DNA of 64,000 nt from NCBI GenBank assembly GCA_963575745.1, contig CAUYUJ010009857.1, positions 419,752 to 483,751 of the forward strand. Reading direction: 5' to 3'. This stretch comes from Prorocentrum cordatum. Lineage: Eukaryota > Sar > Dinophyceae > Prorocentrales > Prorocentraceae. This document shows positions 42,528 through 50,905 of the stretch, piece by piece. The notes beneath the pieces were generated by a model that made no database searches, was not told the DNA's origin, and saw nothing but the letters and a program-made list of their open reading frames with translations. Position 1 is the stretch's first letter. Each line of letters opens with the position of its first letter. The position numbers and the translations under genes are program-made.

Positions 42528-43354
42528 TGCGCCAAGGCGACGCCCTAGAGGCGGTGGAGCGAGCCTCGGACACCAAGGTGATCCGCCGCCTCCGTCAGGG
42601 GCTCGCTCGGGCCAGCAGGCGAGGCCGGCGCCGTGGGCAGGTGTTTCTTGACTTGTTCAGCGGTGCCGGCGGCGTCGCCAAGGCCCTCGAGCGCCACGGC
42701 GACAACGGTTGCCTCCAGATCGACATGGGGGCCGACGTAGCTTTCGATCTCACCCGCCGCTCGGCCCAGCAGCTCATCTTGGGCTGGATGGCCAGCAGGC
42801 GCGTGCGAGGGCTCTGGATCGCTTTTCCATGCACGACTTGGTCTGCAGCCTCACGGCGCACGTACCGTCGCCCCGTAGAGCTCCGTGGCCGAGCGAATTT
42901 GACAGTAGAGCAAGAGCACAAAGTGAGCCTTGGTAATAAGACCCTTGCCGCCACTGTCCGTTTCATTAGAGCTGCAATCATGAGACATATCCCAGTTGTG
43001 ATCGAGAATCCTCTCACAAGTATGGCCTGGCAAGTCCCCGAAATGAAGAGGCTAATGGCACACCGCAGTTGTAAGATAGCAGTTGTGGATCAGTGCATGT
43101 TTAACACCCCCTGGAAGAAGCCCACAACAATTGTAGGCTGGAGTGTTTCTGAACCGCCCGCCCCTCTCGTCCAAAGGTGTCGTGGGAAGTCTCTGTGCTG
43201 CAAGACCCTCCGGCCTCACCTCGTCCTCGAAGGTAGCCGGCGGACCGCCTTGGCTCAGGCCTATCCGCGGGGGCTGGCGGAAGCAGGAGCTCGATGGCTG
43301 GTCACTTCAGCCGATAGTATCGAGCGCGCACACGTAGGGAGGTTGTTGATTTAA
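42527..43354 (+). CDS. Cytosine-methyltransferase-like protein of the split-repeat element
   Basis: 275 codons from an ATG that shares bases with the recombinase stop (TGATG at 42525-42529). SAM-binding motif I is GQVFLDLFSGAGGVAKAL (residues ~36-53), an acidic strand QIDMGADVAFDL follows, then IAFPCTTWSAASR (Pro101-Cys102, position of the catalytic Cys in C5 methyltransferases) and HIPVVIENPLTSMAW (~155-169, like the ENV motif). No DPPY-type N6-adenine motif is seen and no clear C-terminal target-recognition domain. It is shorter than most C5 enzymes. Retrotransposon-borne cytosine methyltransferases have been reported from dinoflagellates; DIRS elements elsewhere carry a different, adenine-type domain. 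Substrate and activity are inferred. Confidence 0.7.
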   Translation: MRQGDALEAVERASDTKVIRRLRQGLARASRRGRRRGQVFLDLFSGAGGVAKALERHGDNGCLQIDMGADVAFDLTRRSAQQLILGWMASRRVRGLWIAFPCTTWSAASRRTYRRPVELRGRANLTVEQEHKVSLGNKTLAATVRFIRAAIMRHIPVVIENPLTSMAWQVPEMKRLMAHRSCKIAVVDQCMFNTPWKKPTTIVGWSVSEPPAPLVQRCRGKSLCCKTLRPHLVLEGSRRTALAQAYPRGLAEAGARWLVTSADSIERAHVGRLLI

Positions 43355-43449
43355 TTATCTCGTGCTCTGAGCTGCAGTTGCTAATTTAACCCTTGCTCTG
43401 TAAGAATGTGAGTGATTGCGGCACGGCCAGTAACATGAATGGGCTGTGG

Positions 43450-43552
43450 GGGGCTTTCCCCGAATAATCCTTCTGCCGACTCGGGCCCCAGAGACGGCTC
43501 GGTCGCAAGTCTCGTGGCAGCATAGGTTCTCCTGGTTGCAAAAACAGTGCAC
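43450..43552 (+). repeat. Internal repeat B1
   Basis: 103 bp from GGGGCTTTCCCC to AAAACAGTGCAC, directly abutting A2. The 95 bp between the methyltransferase stop and B1 contain no gene. Confidence 0.9.
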
Positions 43553-43644
43553 ATTGGCGGTTTGTAATTAAACACGTTGTGCAGAAGTCAGCAAGCCGAC
43601 AGGGGACGGACGTGGGTCCGTCACCGTTTTTGCTCAAGCTTTTA
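43553..43644 (+). repeat. Internal repeat A2
   Basis: 92 bp, one base different from A1. The B1-A2 junction (CAGTGCAC|ATTGGCGG) has the form expected of joined circle ends. A second spliced-leader-like copy is at 43618-43638. Confidence 0.9.
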
Positions 43645-43689
43645 CCACCTCCTCCTCTCCTCCTCCGCTTTCTTGCACTCTCACGGTGT

Positions 43690-43792
43690 GGGGCTTTCCC
43701 CGGATAATCCTTCTGCCGACTCGGGCCCCAGTGACGGCTCGGTCGCAAGTCTCGTGACAGCATAGGTTCTCCTGGTTGCAAAAACAGTGCAC
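43690..43792 (+). repeat. Terminal repeat B2
   Basis: 103 bp, about three substitutions from B1, ending CAGTGCAC right before GTATATATA. A 45-bp pyrimidine-rich spacer separates it from A2. Confidence 0.9.
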
Positions 43793-43793
43793 G

Positions 43794-43859
<66 letters not shown>

Positions 43860-43860
43860 T
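43793..43860 (+). repeat. TA microsatellite at the right insertion edge
   Basis: About 60 bp of TA units. Together with 37268-37291 it represents the split target. Confidence 0.9.
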
Positions 43861-44079
43861 TGTATGCATATATAGACATTCGGGGTATTCGATTTTGAAG
43901 CTTTTGGAACACATGTGGTTTTGACGGATTTCGGGATGACCGCGTGGCGCGCCTCGCGCGTGTGTACTTCGTCCTGTTTGCTTACAACGTTTTTTGACAC
44001 TTGATAAAGTTTGTCAAACGAGTGTGCGCGCGTAGTATTGTGTTGTAAAGGATGAGGGGGGATTGCTGGCCTGGCTGGG

Positions 44080-44304
44080 ATGGTCCGAACTCATGTTTGG
44101 GATGGGCGATGGGGCATCATATGTGTAAACTGCAATGCGGGAAGAGGGACCGTTAAGTTCCGGGGAAAGGGGGTATATCCTAATATTTTCGATAAACAAG
44201 AAGTTACGTTGTGCGACTCATGTGGTTCCATATGCGTCGTGCGTGCCATGTGGCGCATGTGGCGTGGTGCCACTGATGCGATTTATTCTATTGAACGCCC
44301 CTGA
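44080..44304 (+). CDS. Small ORF with two CxxC pairs (weak)
   Basis: The frame contains GIICVNCNAGRGTVKF and VTLCDSCGSICVVRAMW, two CxxC pairs 36 residues apart that could form a zinc ribbon. Length is 74 codons, no family recognised, and the surrounding frames are also open, so this may be chance. Confidence 0.2.
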   Translation: MVRTHVWDGRWGIICVNCNAGRGTVKFRGKGVYPNIFDKQEVTLCDSCGSICVVRAMWRMWRGATDAIYSIERP

Positions 44305-44412
44305 GGGGGCAGACGCCGCCGCCCCATTTTTTTTTGGGAACGCGGAGGTTGCGTGGGGGGCAAATCGGGATGTAGCGGGGGTGTTTACTCAGCTTTGGTT
44401 GGGCTTTTGTTA

Positions 44413-44572
44413 AGTGGGGTCTTACAGACTTTCAGAAAGCCCCAAGAGAGCCGGAAAATGACGTTAAAAAAACGCCAGGTTGGACAATAAGGTCTCAGAC
44501 GGCTGGGAAAAATACGAAAGTGGGGTCTTAAAGGCTCTTAGAAAGCCCCAAGAGAGCCGGGCAATGACCTAA
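44413..44572 (+). repeat. Two ~50-bp direct repeats 105 bp apart
   Basis: 44413-44466 and 44518-44572 both read AGTGGGGTCTTA, then AGAAAGCCCCAAGAGAGCCGG and AATGAC. The following 44690-44800 stretch has CTTGG words in reverse orientation (GGCCCAAGAAAGCCCC). Confidence 0.7.
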
Positions 44573-44919
44573 AAAGATGCCAGAAAGCCGTAAGAGAATT
44601 GGAATATGATTAAAAATGGACGCCTGAGGGCGCGCAAAAGTGCGGGCGAGGAGAGGCACACAAACGAGACGCCAGTTAGTTTGGGGGCCCCAAAAGGGAC
44701 TCCGGGGGCCCCCATGGGCGCGCCCAGGACGGCCCAAGAAAGCCCCAAAGATGCTGCCAGATGGCCCAGGCCGGGGTCGGGAGGCGTGAAAGGACAGCCC
44801 CAGAGAGCGCCCGCTGATTCCAACGTGCTTCCACGCAGATCGCTCGGCCTCCCCGAAGGGGCCCAAGGACGCACAAGGCGCCTTCGCGCAGGCGGCGAGC
44901 ACCCGGCCATGGGTCTGGA

Positions 44920-45900
44920 GCCTCAGCCGCAAAGCTTCTGAAACATGCCAGGCGCCAGCGCGGAATCGCACTCGAGCCGCGTCCCGGCGCGGCAAAGCAA
45001 CTGGGCGTGCTCAGCCCTTCGGTGGCATCTTGCTGCTGTGCCCGCGTCTCCTGGCTGCTCCTGCTGCCATAGCCGCGGGGCCTCTGCAACGTCCCAGGCG
45101 ACGGGAAAAGGAAAAGGAGGAGGGGGAGGAGGAGGAAGACGAGGGGCAAGAGGAAAAACACACCGAACAGACGCTGACCAGAAGGAGGGGGGGAGGCAGC
45201 AGAGGCAGCGCAGAGCAAGCAGGGGGCGGACGGAGGTGGTCGTCGTCGGGGACGTGCTTCCAAGAGCCCGCGAAGACGCACGTGAGCTCGAAACGAGGCA
45301 AGAATAGAGGCTCGACAAGGCCAGAATGAACATAATCACACGTGTTTTACGATGTTATTTTTTGCGTGTTGGTTTTTTTGCAGTCGAAGTGGGCCCAGGA
45401 GAGGTGGGCGGGCTGCCAGACTGGGCCAAAATGGTTTGGAGGACGGCCAGGATCGCCCCAGGAGAGCGTCTGGGGCCCCCCAAAATCGAGTCAGTGAGCT
45501 CCCGGAGAGAGGCCTCTAAGAGAGGCCGGCGGCGCCTTGAAGACGAACATGTCCAACGAGGTGTGTTCTGAAGCGAAAATGATGGCCAAAGAGCGCTCAT
45601 TCCGCAGCTGTGGCCCCCGGGCCGGCGGAACGAGCAGGCCGCGGGGAGGGCCCCAGAAGGGGTTGCAAGGGCTCTGAGGAATGGGTATTGGTGCGAGGAG
45701 TTCGTGTGCGCGCAGATTGAGGGGGCTGAGTTCGTGGAGACCATGCGGCGGGGATCTCGCGCGCCGTTCCCGGTGGGGCGGCGGATCGCTTTGCTCATTC
45801 TGCCGGCCCATATTGCCTCGCCGCTGTCGTTTGTCGGGGTGTTGTTGTCACTGCGGTGCCGTTGGGCGGCTGCCATTTTTCGGGGCAGTGGGTGGTGGGT
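44920..45900. other. No recognised gene; short GGA tracts
   Basis: GGA/GAGGA words at 45115-45145. ORFs on both strands have biased composition and no motif that I can support. Confidence 0.35.
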
Positions 45901-45904
45901 CAGG

Positions 45905-46290
45905 GGCCTCATGGATGTTGATTGGGTTCTCGTGGTTGGCCTCTCGGGGGCCTCTCGGAGGCAGTTTTGAGGCCTCCTGGGGGCAGTGTTGGGGCCTCAT
46001 GGGGCGTCTTGGTGGCCTCTTGGGGCTTCTTGGGGTGTTTGTTGGGGGCCTCCTGGGGGCTTCTTTGGGCCTCCTGGTGGCCTTGGGCCTGCAGGCTGAA
46101 CTTGTCGGTTCCTTGCGCCCTCCTTGGGCCCCTCTTGGTGCCGTGTTGGTGCCCTCTTAGGCTGTCTTGGGGCCTTCTTGGGTTCTTTTGGGCCCATCTT
46201 GGGGGCTTGTTGGGCCGTCTGGGTCCGATGTTGGAGGCCTCCGGGGCAGTTCTGGGCGCTGTGGGCCCCTGGGCGTCGCGCGTGCAGAGG
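45905..46290 (+). repeat. CTTGG element, head plus first module
   Basis: Head ATGGATGTTGATTGGG and CTCTCGGAGGCAGTTTTGAGG (compare 23085 and 17520), then CTTGG words to about 46260. The A-rich spacer is missing, so this is a truncated copy. Confidence 0.65.
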
Positions 46291-46358
46291 ATCCAGCGGA
46301 TCAGGGTCCGGGGAGTATGAATGTTGCATGGAGGTGAGGCCCCAAGTGTGATCCTCAT

Positions 46359-46378
46359 CCGTAAATTTTGGGCTCAAG
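46359..46378 (+). promoter_or_regulatory. Relict spliced-leader-like sequence
   Basis: CCGTAAATTTTGGGCTCAAG resembles the dinoflagellate leader with a 2-base gap after CCGTA and one extra G. It lies 69 nt before the ATG at 46448 of a gag-like ORF, in the same orientation, as expected for a retroposed mRNA copy. Confidence 0.5.
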
Positions 46379-46447
46379 CCTTGTGTGATCGGGCGCGCGC
46401 GCGCGCCTGCTCAGGAATTCCCCCGCCTCATTTCCCAAAACCTTTAC

Positions 46448-48456
46448 ATGCGTTGCAACGGCGTCAACGCGTTCGGTTTCAAGTTCAACTTCAATTACCT
46501 CTCGAGGTTGATTCCAGCCGCTGGAGGTGCCAGGGGGCCTCCTCGCAGCGAGATGGCGCGGCGCGGTGCCCAGGGGCCCTCGGCAGGGCCAGGGGTCGAC
46601 GCGGCATGCGCCGAGCAGGCCTCGTGGGCCCCCGGGGATATCCTCGAGGTCTGGCCCATGATGAGGGTGAAGCCGCCAGCGCGGGGGTTTTTGAACGTCG
46701 TCGAGCACGTCGAGGGCCGGATCTTCAAGGCCTCCATGATCGACTGCGAGGATGAGTGCTGCCGTTGGTGGCTATTCACGGACCAGGGCGGCGCCCGCAA
46801 CCCAGGCTTTGCAGGGTCTGCGTCGGGGCCAAAGACGACGACCAGCTGCGCTACGAGCGGGGGCTCGTCGCGCTTGTCGCCAGCTGGCGCGTCTTGAACG
46901 CCGACTGCCTTGCCCCCGACTTCGGCCTGGCGCCGTGGCTCGCGGGGGGTCGTCGGGGGAAGGCCCTCGCGGCAGCGACGGCGAAGGCCCCTTCGCCATC
47001 GCCGGCGCGCTCGCCCCCCGCCCGCGGCCGCGACGGGGGCCAGGCGCGGGCGCCGCGGCGCCGCGCGGCGGGCGGCGACGGAACCGACGCAGAGGGCGCG
47101 AGCGGAACCGAGGTTGGGGCCGCCGAAAAGACCCGGGGCCGCGAGGTTGGAGGAAGGCAGCCGCCAGAATTTGGACTTCGCGGCTCTGGCGGTGAGCCTG
47201 GCTGCGCGGACGGCCCGCGCGGCTGCGCGGCCCGGCCGCGCCCGGTCCCGAGGCGGCGCCGGGGCGTCGTCGAGCGCGACCTCCGCTCCCTCGATAGGAA
47301 AATCGAGCGCGGCGACGGCCGCCAGAGGCGGGGCGAGCGCGACCGGCAGCAGGGGGAGGGCGACGGCCGCAAGAACGAGCGGCGCGGCTTGGCCGCCCGC
47401 GGCCGCGCTTCGCCTGCCCCGCCTGCTGGCCGCCCAACTCCGCTGCCAGGGGGCGGCAGCCAGGAACGCGCTCGCGGCGCGAGGCGCTCTCCCACCCCGC
47501 GAAGCCGCGGGCGCTCCCGCGGCCGCGACGTGGGCCTGGAGGACCGCGGCCGGAGACGCTCCTGGCCAGGGCGCCGCGAGCTGCGGCGGCGAGCGCGTGC
47601 CCAGCCGCCTGCGCTCTCGGGGCCGCGGCAGCAGGGGCTCTGAAGACCGCGGCCGCAGGCGTTCCCGGGGCCGGGGTGCCGCCGGCAGCGGCGGCGGGCG
47701 CGGCCTTGCCCCCGACGGCGACGGCGTGGGCCCCCGCGAGGTGCGCCTCGCGTGCACGCGGGCGCGGGGGCCTCCTCAGGGTTTCCGCAGCGACCCGCAG
47801 GAGGGCGAGCGCGCCGAGAAGAGGGGCCGCGAGAGTAGGCGCTCGCGCTCCCGGGCGCGGAGGCGCCGGTCCTGCTTCCGGGGCAGGTCTGCGTCGTCCA
47901 CATCAGTTTTTTCTGGTGGCCTCGTCGTCCGGGCGGAGGGTCCCAGGCCCGCCTCATCGACTTGGCGCGCGTGCGCCCTGGTCGCCTGGCCGCGAAGTCC
48001 TTCCAAACTATGGGGGACAGGGCGGACAGGGATGGCGAGGCAGGCTCCTGGGAGCCGCTGGACACTCCAGCTTCAGGCAAGGCCTACTACCTGCGGGTCC
48101 TGAAGGTGGACGCTGCCTCGGGAGGTCTCCGCAACCTGCGCGAGATGAGCACCGTCTGCGCGGCGTTGGACAACCTGTCGCTGGGGCGGACCAAGCAGTG
48201 CGCCGACCTGCTCCTCCAGCGTGTCAAGGAGGTCGAGATGGCGGCGTTGGGCGGCCATTGGCCCCGCGCCCAATATCTCGAGCAACTCGAGAGGGACACA
48301 ACTTCGCTCCTCACCAAGGACGAGGAGCATGCGCTGATGGACAGGGCTCAGGGCCGCGAGAGGCCCACCTACTTCCAGGACGAGAAAGGGAGGCCGAAGG
48401 GCAAGCAGAAGGAGGGCAAGGGCGACGCGCAAAGGGCGAGAAGGGCCGGAAGTAGT
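46448..48456 (+). pseudogene. gag-like ORF of another retroelement, in several frames
   Basis: ATG at 46448. Frame 2 to about 46790 reads ASWAPGDILEVWPMMRV and FLNVVEHVEGRIFKASMIDC. Frame 1 from about 46790 continues LCRVCVGAKDDDQLRYERG (CxxC) and LVASWRVLNADCLAPDFG, then a long Arg/Ser/Gly-rich region (47000-47900). Frame 1 from about 47940 has LIDLARVRPGRLAAKSF, LRVLKVDAASGGLRNLREM, VCAALDNLSLGRTKQCADLL and LGGHWPRAQYLEQLERDTTS, ending in a Lys/Gly-rich tail. The last blocks match, from memory, a dinoflagellate retroelement ORF1 family. At least two frame changes are needed, one within the low-complexity region. A nucleic-acid-binding role is inferred. Confidence 0.55.
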
Positions 48457-49600
48457 CGAGGCCGGAGCCGAATGGTTGGATGCCGCAATCGCGGTCGAAG
48501 CGGCCGCAAGGCTGCGGGGGGCGAGCTCGGTCGATGAGCGGGCGGGCGTTGTGGCCGCGTTGTGCGGGCGCCTCTAGTCCGCGAGACAGGCCGTGTACGT
48601 TCTTGTTCTGGCTGGCAGGTGCAACCCAATTCGTCTGGGTGCGTCTCGTCCGCGCGGTGCCTGCTGATGAAGAGAGCCTCGGCACCTCCTTCGGCCCGTC
48701 GGCCGGCCGCGGCTCTCCTCCCGACCGATGCGCCGAGACGTCTGCGTCTTCGCCCATGGAGTTGGGCCCGTCGTGTCCGTCGTCCTCGCCCCCCGCCTCA
48801 TCAGGGCCTTTTGATCAACGCTGGGATCTTCTGCCGATTGACCTGGCTCTGGCGGAGGCGCAATTTCACCGATTCGCCGCTCGGTCCGCCCTTCCGCCTG
48901 GAGGCCAGGATGCGGCCGTGCAGGTGGCGGTCGGCGTCGTGCTCGGCTTGGACTTCTTCGCCTGCGTTGGCTGAGCCTCCTGCCCCCGTGTGCTTGGGGG
49001 CCCCGGCTGCCGTCTTTCCTGCCCAGGCCGCGTCGGCGCGGCATAAGTGAGCAGCGGTTTTGGATTTCGTGGATGCAGGGCCCAACGTATTCGATTGTTC
49101 GCAGACGTTGAAGGGGCTCCAGTCGAAAAGGGTGTCGTACTCGAGCAAGGCAGTTTGAAGGCGGAGGAGTCCGGTTGCTTCCCTCGCGTTGCCTGTGCGG
49201 CCAAAGCCCGGCCACGCGCGCGCGCTCCCTGTCGAGGCTTTCTTGCAGAAGAACTGAAGGGCAAGCGTGCTCGATCCGCGGAGGTGTTTGTTGCCTCGCT
49301 CGCAGTGGCCGCTTGCCGCGCCTCGGTCCGCGGCGCGCGCGTCGACCTCCGAGTGGCATTCGCTGGTGATGGTGAAGAGGAGGTGCAGGAGGGTTACATG
49401 TTAGGCATCAGTTTGGGGGGCTGGTCCTACAGAGTGCTCATTTCTAATTCGTGTGCTGCACGTGGCCTCCGCCGCCCCTTCGGCGCGCTTCATTTCTAAT
49501 TCGTGGCCGGAAGAAATGAACGCGCTTGTTAGGCCCCGGGCCCAGGGCAAATGCATTCGAGCGCGCGCCCGAGTCTGGATCTGGGGCGCGCCTTCCTCGA
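48457..49600 (+). other. No clear gene; possible remains of the same retroelement
   Basis: Plus-strand ORFs such as 48480-48974 and 49047-49499 include protein-like pieces (ALAEAQFHRFAARSALPPGG; RVAFAGDGEEEVQEGYMLG) but no RT, recombinase or endonuclease motif. They could be decayed coding sequence downstream of the gag-like ORF. Confidence 0.25.
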
Positions 49601-49609
49601 TTGGGCGCG

Positions 49610-50252
49610 CGTAGACGTGACGCGCAAATCCTGCGTGTCGCGCACACGTGACGCGCAAAATCTGCGTGTCACGCGGAGCGCGCCTGGGGCGGGACACGCA
49701 GAATCAGGGGGGCGGACACGCAAAATCTGCATGTCGCACGCTGGGTCCAGGGGCTGGGGTGGGGGCGCGCAGAATCTGCGTGTCACGCGGGCCCCGCCAG
49801 GGGGGCGGACGCGCAAAATCTGCGCGTCGCGCGCCGGGTGTCCCGGGGGCTGGGGTCGGGACATGCGGAATCTGCGTGTCACGCGAGCCCCGGCAGGAGG
49901 GGGCCAAGGGCCGGGGACCATGGCGCTCCCGGAGGTCCAGAGGCCGGGGGCCAGGGCCGGGACATGCAGAATCTGCGTCTCACATCGAGAACGCCGCGCA
50001 GGGACACGCAGAATTTGTGTGTCACGGAGGCGTTCGCGTCTGCGCGACACGCGAAGCCTGCGTGTCAGTCACTCGGCGGCCTTGAGGCTTCAGATTGACG
50101 TGACACGGACCGCGCTCGGTGCGGCGTCGCGTAAGTAAACGTGACACGCAAATCCTGCGTGTCACCCGGAACGCCCTCGGGGCGGCCGGGCGACGCGACG
50201 CGCAGGATTTGCGTGTCGCGTAGACGTGACACGCAAATCCTGCGTGTCACAC
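49610..50252 (+). repeat. Array of about a dozen short palindromes (TGACACGCA-N5-TGCGTGTCA type)
   Basis: Copies near 49617, 49648, 49690, 49716, 49768, 49808, 49860, 49960, 50002, 50042, 50140, 50192 and 50226. The best (50140 and 50226) are perfect 9-bp inverted repeats, TGACACGCA and TGCGTGTCA, around AATCC. Others vary by one or two bases, several with compensating RCGCGCA forms. Spacing is irregular (30-100 bp) and spacers are unrelated. Confidence 0.8.
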
Positions 50253-50905
50253 CGAAGGGCGACGACGTTGTTGTTGCCGTTACTCTCTGGATCTTTTACG
50301 AGCGTAAGCAGAAGCTGCGCCCTGACGCCTTGGAGACACGTTGGGCGTAGCGCCGAGACGTTTGCGTCCCCTACAGGGGGACATGTTAGGAAATACTCAA
50401 AAAATACTCCCGCCTCACCCTTGCCAACATACTCCCCAAGTGCTCTTTTTTTACTCGTTGCTCGGAAGCTTTCGATTGTAGTGCGTGCGATGCGTATTAT
50501 TTTTACGGCAGTGTGATAAGTTATGCTATGTTGTGCTGCGCTACGCCATCATTGGTACTGTTGCGTCGTGCCGTGTCTTTGAATTCACAGATATACTTCG
50601 CTATGAATTCCATTGCGTCGTTTCTATTGTGTTGCTATGGCGCGCTATTCTATGCTATGCCGTGACCCCCCAGCAAGGCCCCACGGGACGAATTACGGCA
50701 GCTCTTTCCCCAGAGTCTGGATGGGGCCCCAAAGAGGCCGTCTAAGGTCTAGGCGCCAAGAGCCCCCTCAAGGTCTCCAAGGGCAGCGTTGACGGGAAAC
50801 CAGGGTCACCAAGGGCGCCAGAGCCCCCCCTAAGGTCTCCAAGGGCGCCCTCCTGAGGTTCCCAGGGGCGCCAGAGCCATTTGTGCTGCAGCGGCGAGTG
50901 CGGCC
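50253..50905. other. No gene; reverse CTTGG words
   Basis: 50280-50680 is unique and AT-richer than its surroundings. 50690-50880 has CTTGG words in reverse (CCAAGGGCGCC, CCCCTCAAGGTCTCCAAGG). Confidence 0.4.

Larger units (their letters stand above)
37292..43792 (+). mobile_element. Tyrosine-recombinase retrotransposon with split direct repeats (Ngaro/PAT-like DIRS order) carrying a methyltransferase
   Basis: Architecture: A1 (37292-37383), ORFs (37400-43354), B1 (43450-43552), A2 (43553-43644), spacer (43645-43689), B2 (43690-43792). A1 and A2 differ at one of 92 bases; B1 and B2 at about three of 103. This A1-ORFs-B1-A2-B2 order is the split-direct-repeat layout known for PAT/Ngaro-type elements, which integrate a circular DNA with a tyrosine recombinase instead of a DDE integrase. 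Coding order is gag-like, RT-RNase H, tyrosine recombinase, methyltransferase. The element sits in a TA satellite without a target-site duplication. Near-identical repeats and long open frames point to recent activity, with two +1 frame steps left to explain. Confidence 0.88.

Noticed and set aside
49610-50252. CRISPR array
   Set aside because: The repeat is a variable palindrome with irregular spacing, no cas genes, and the context is eukaryotic.
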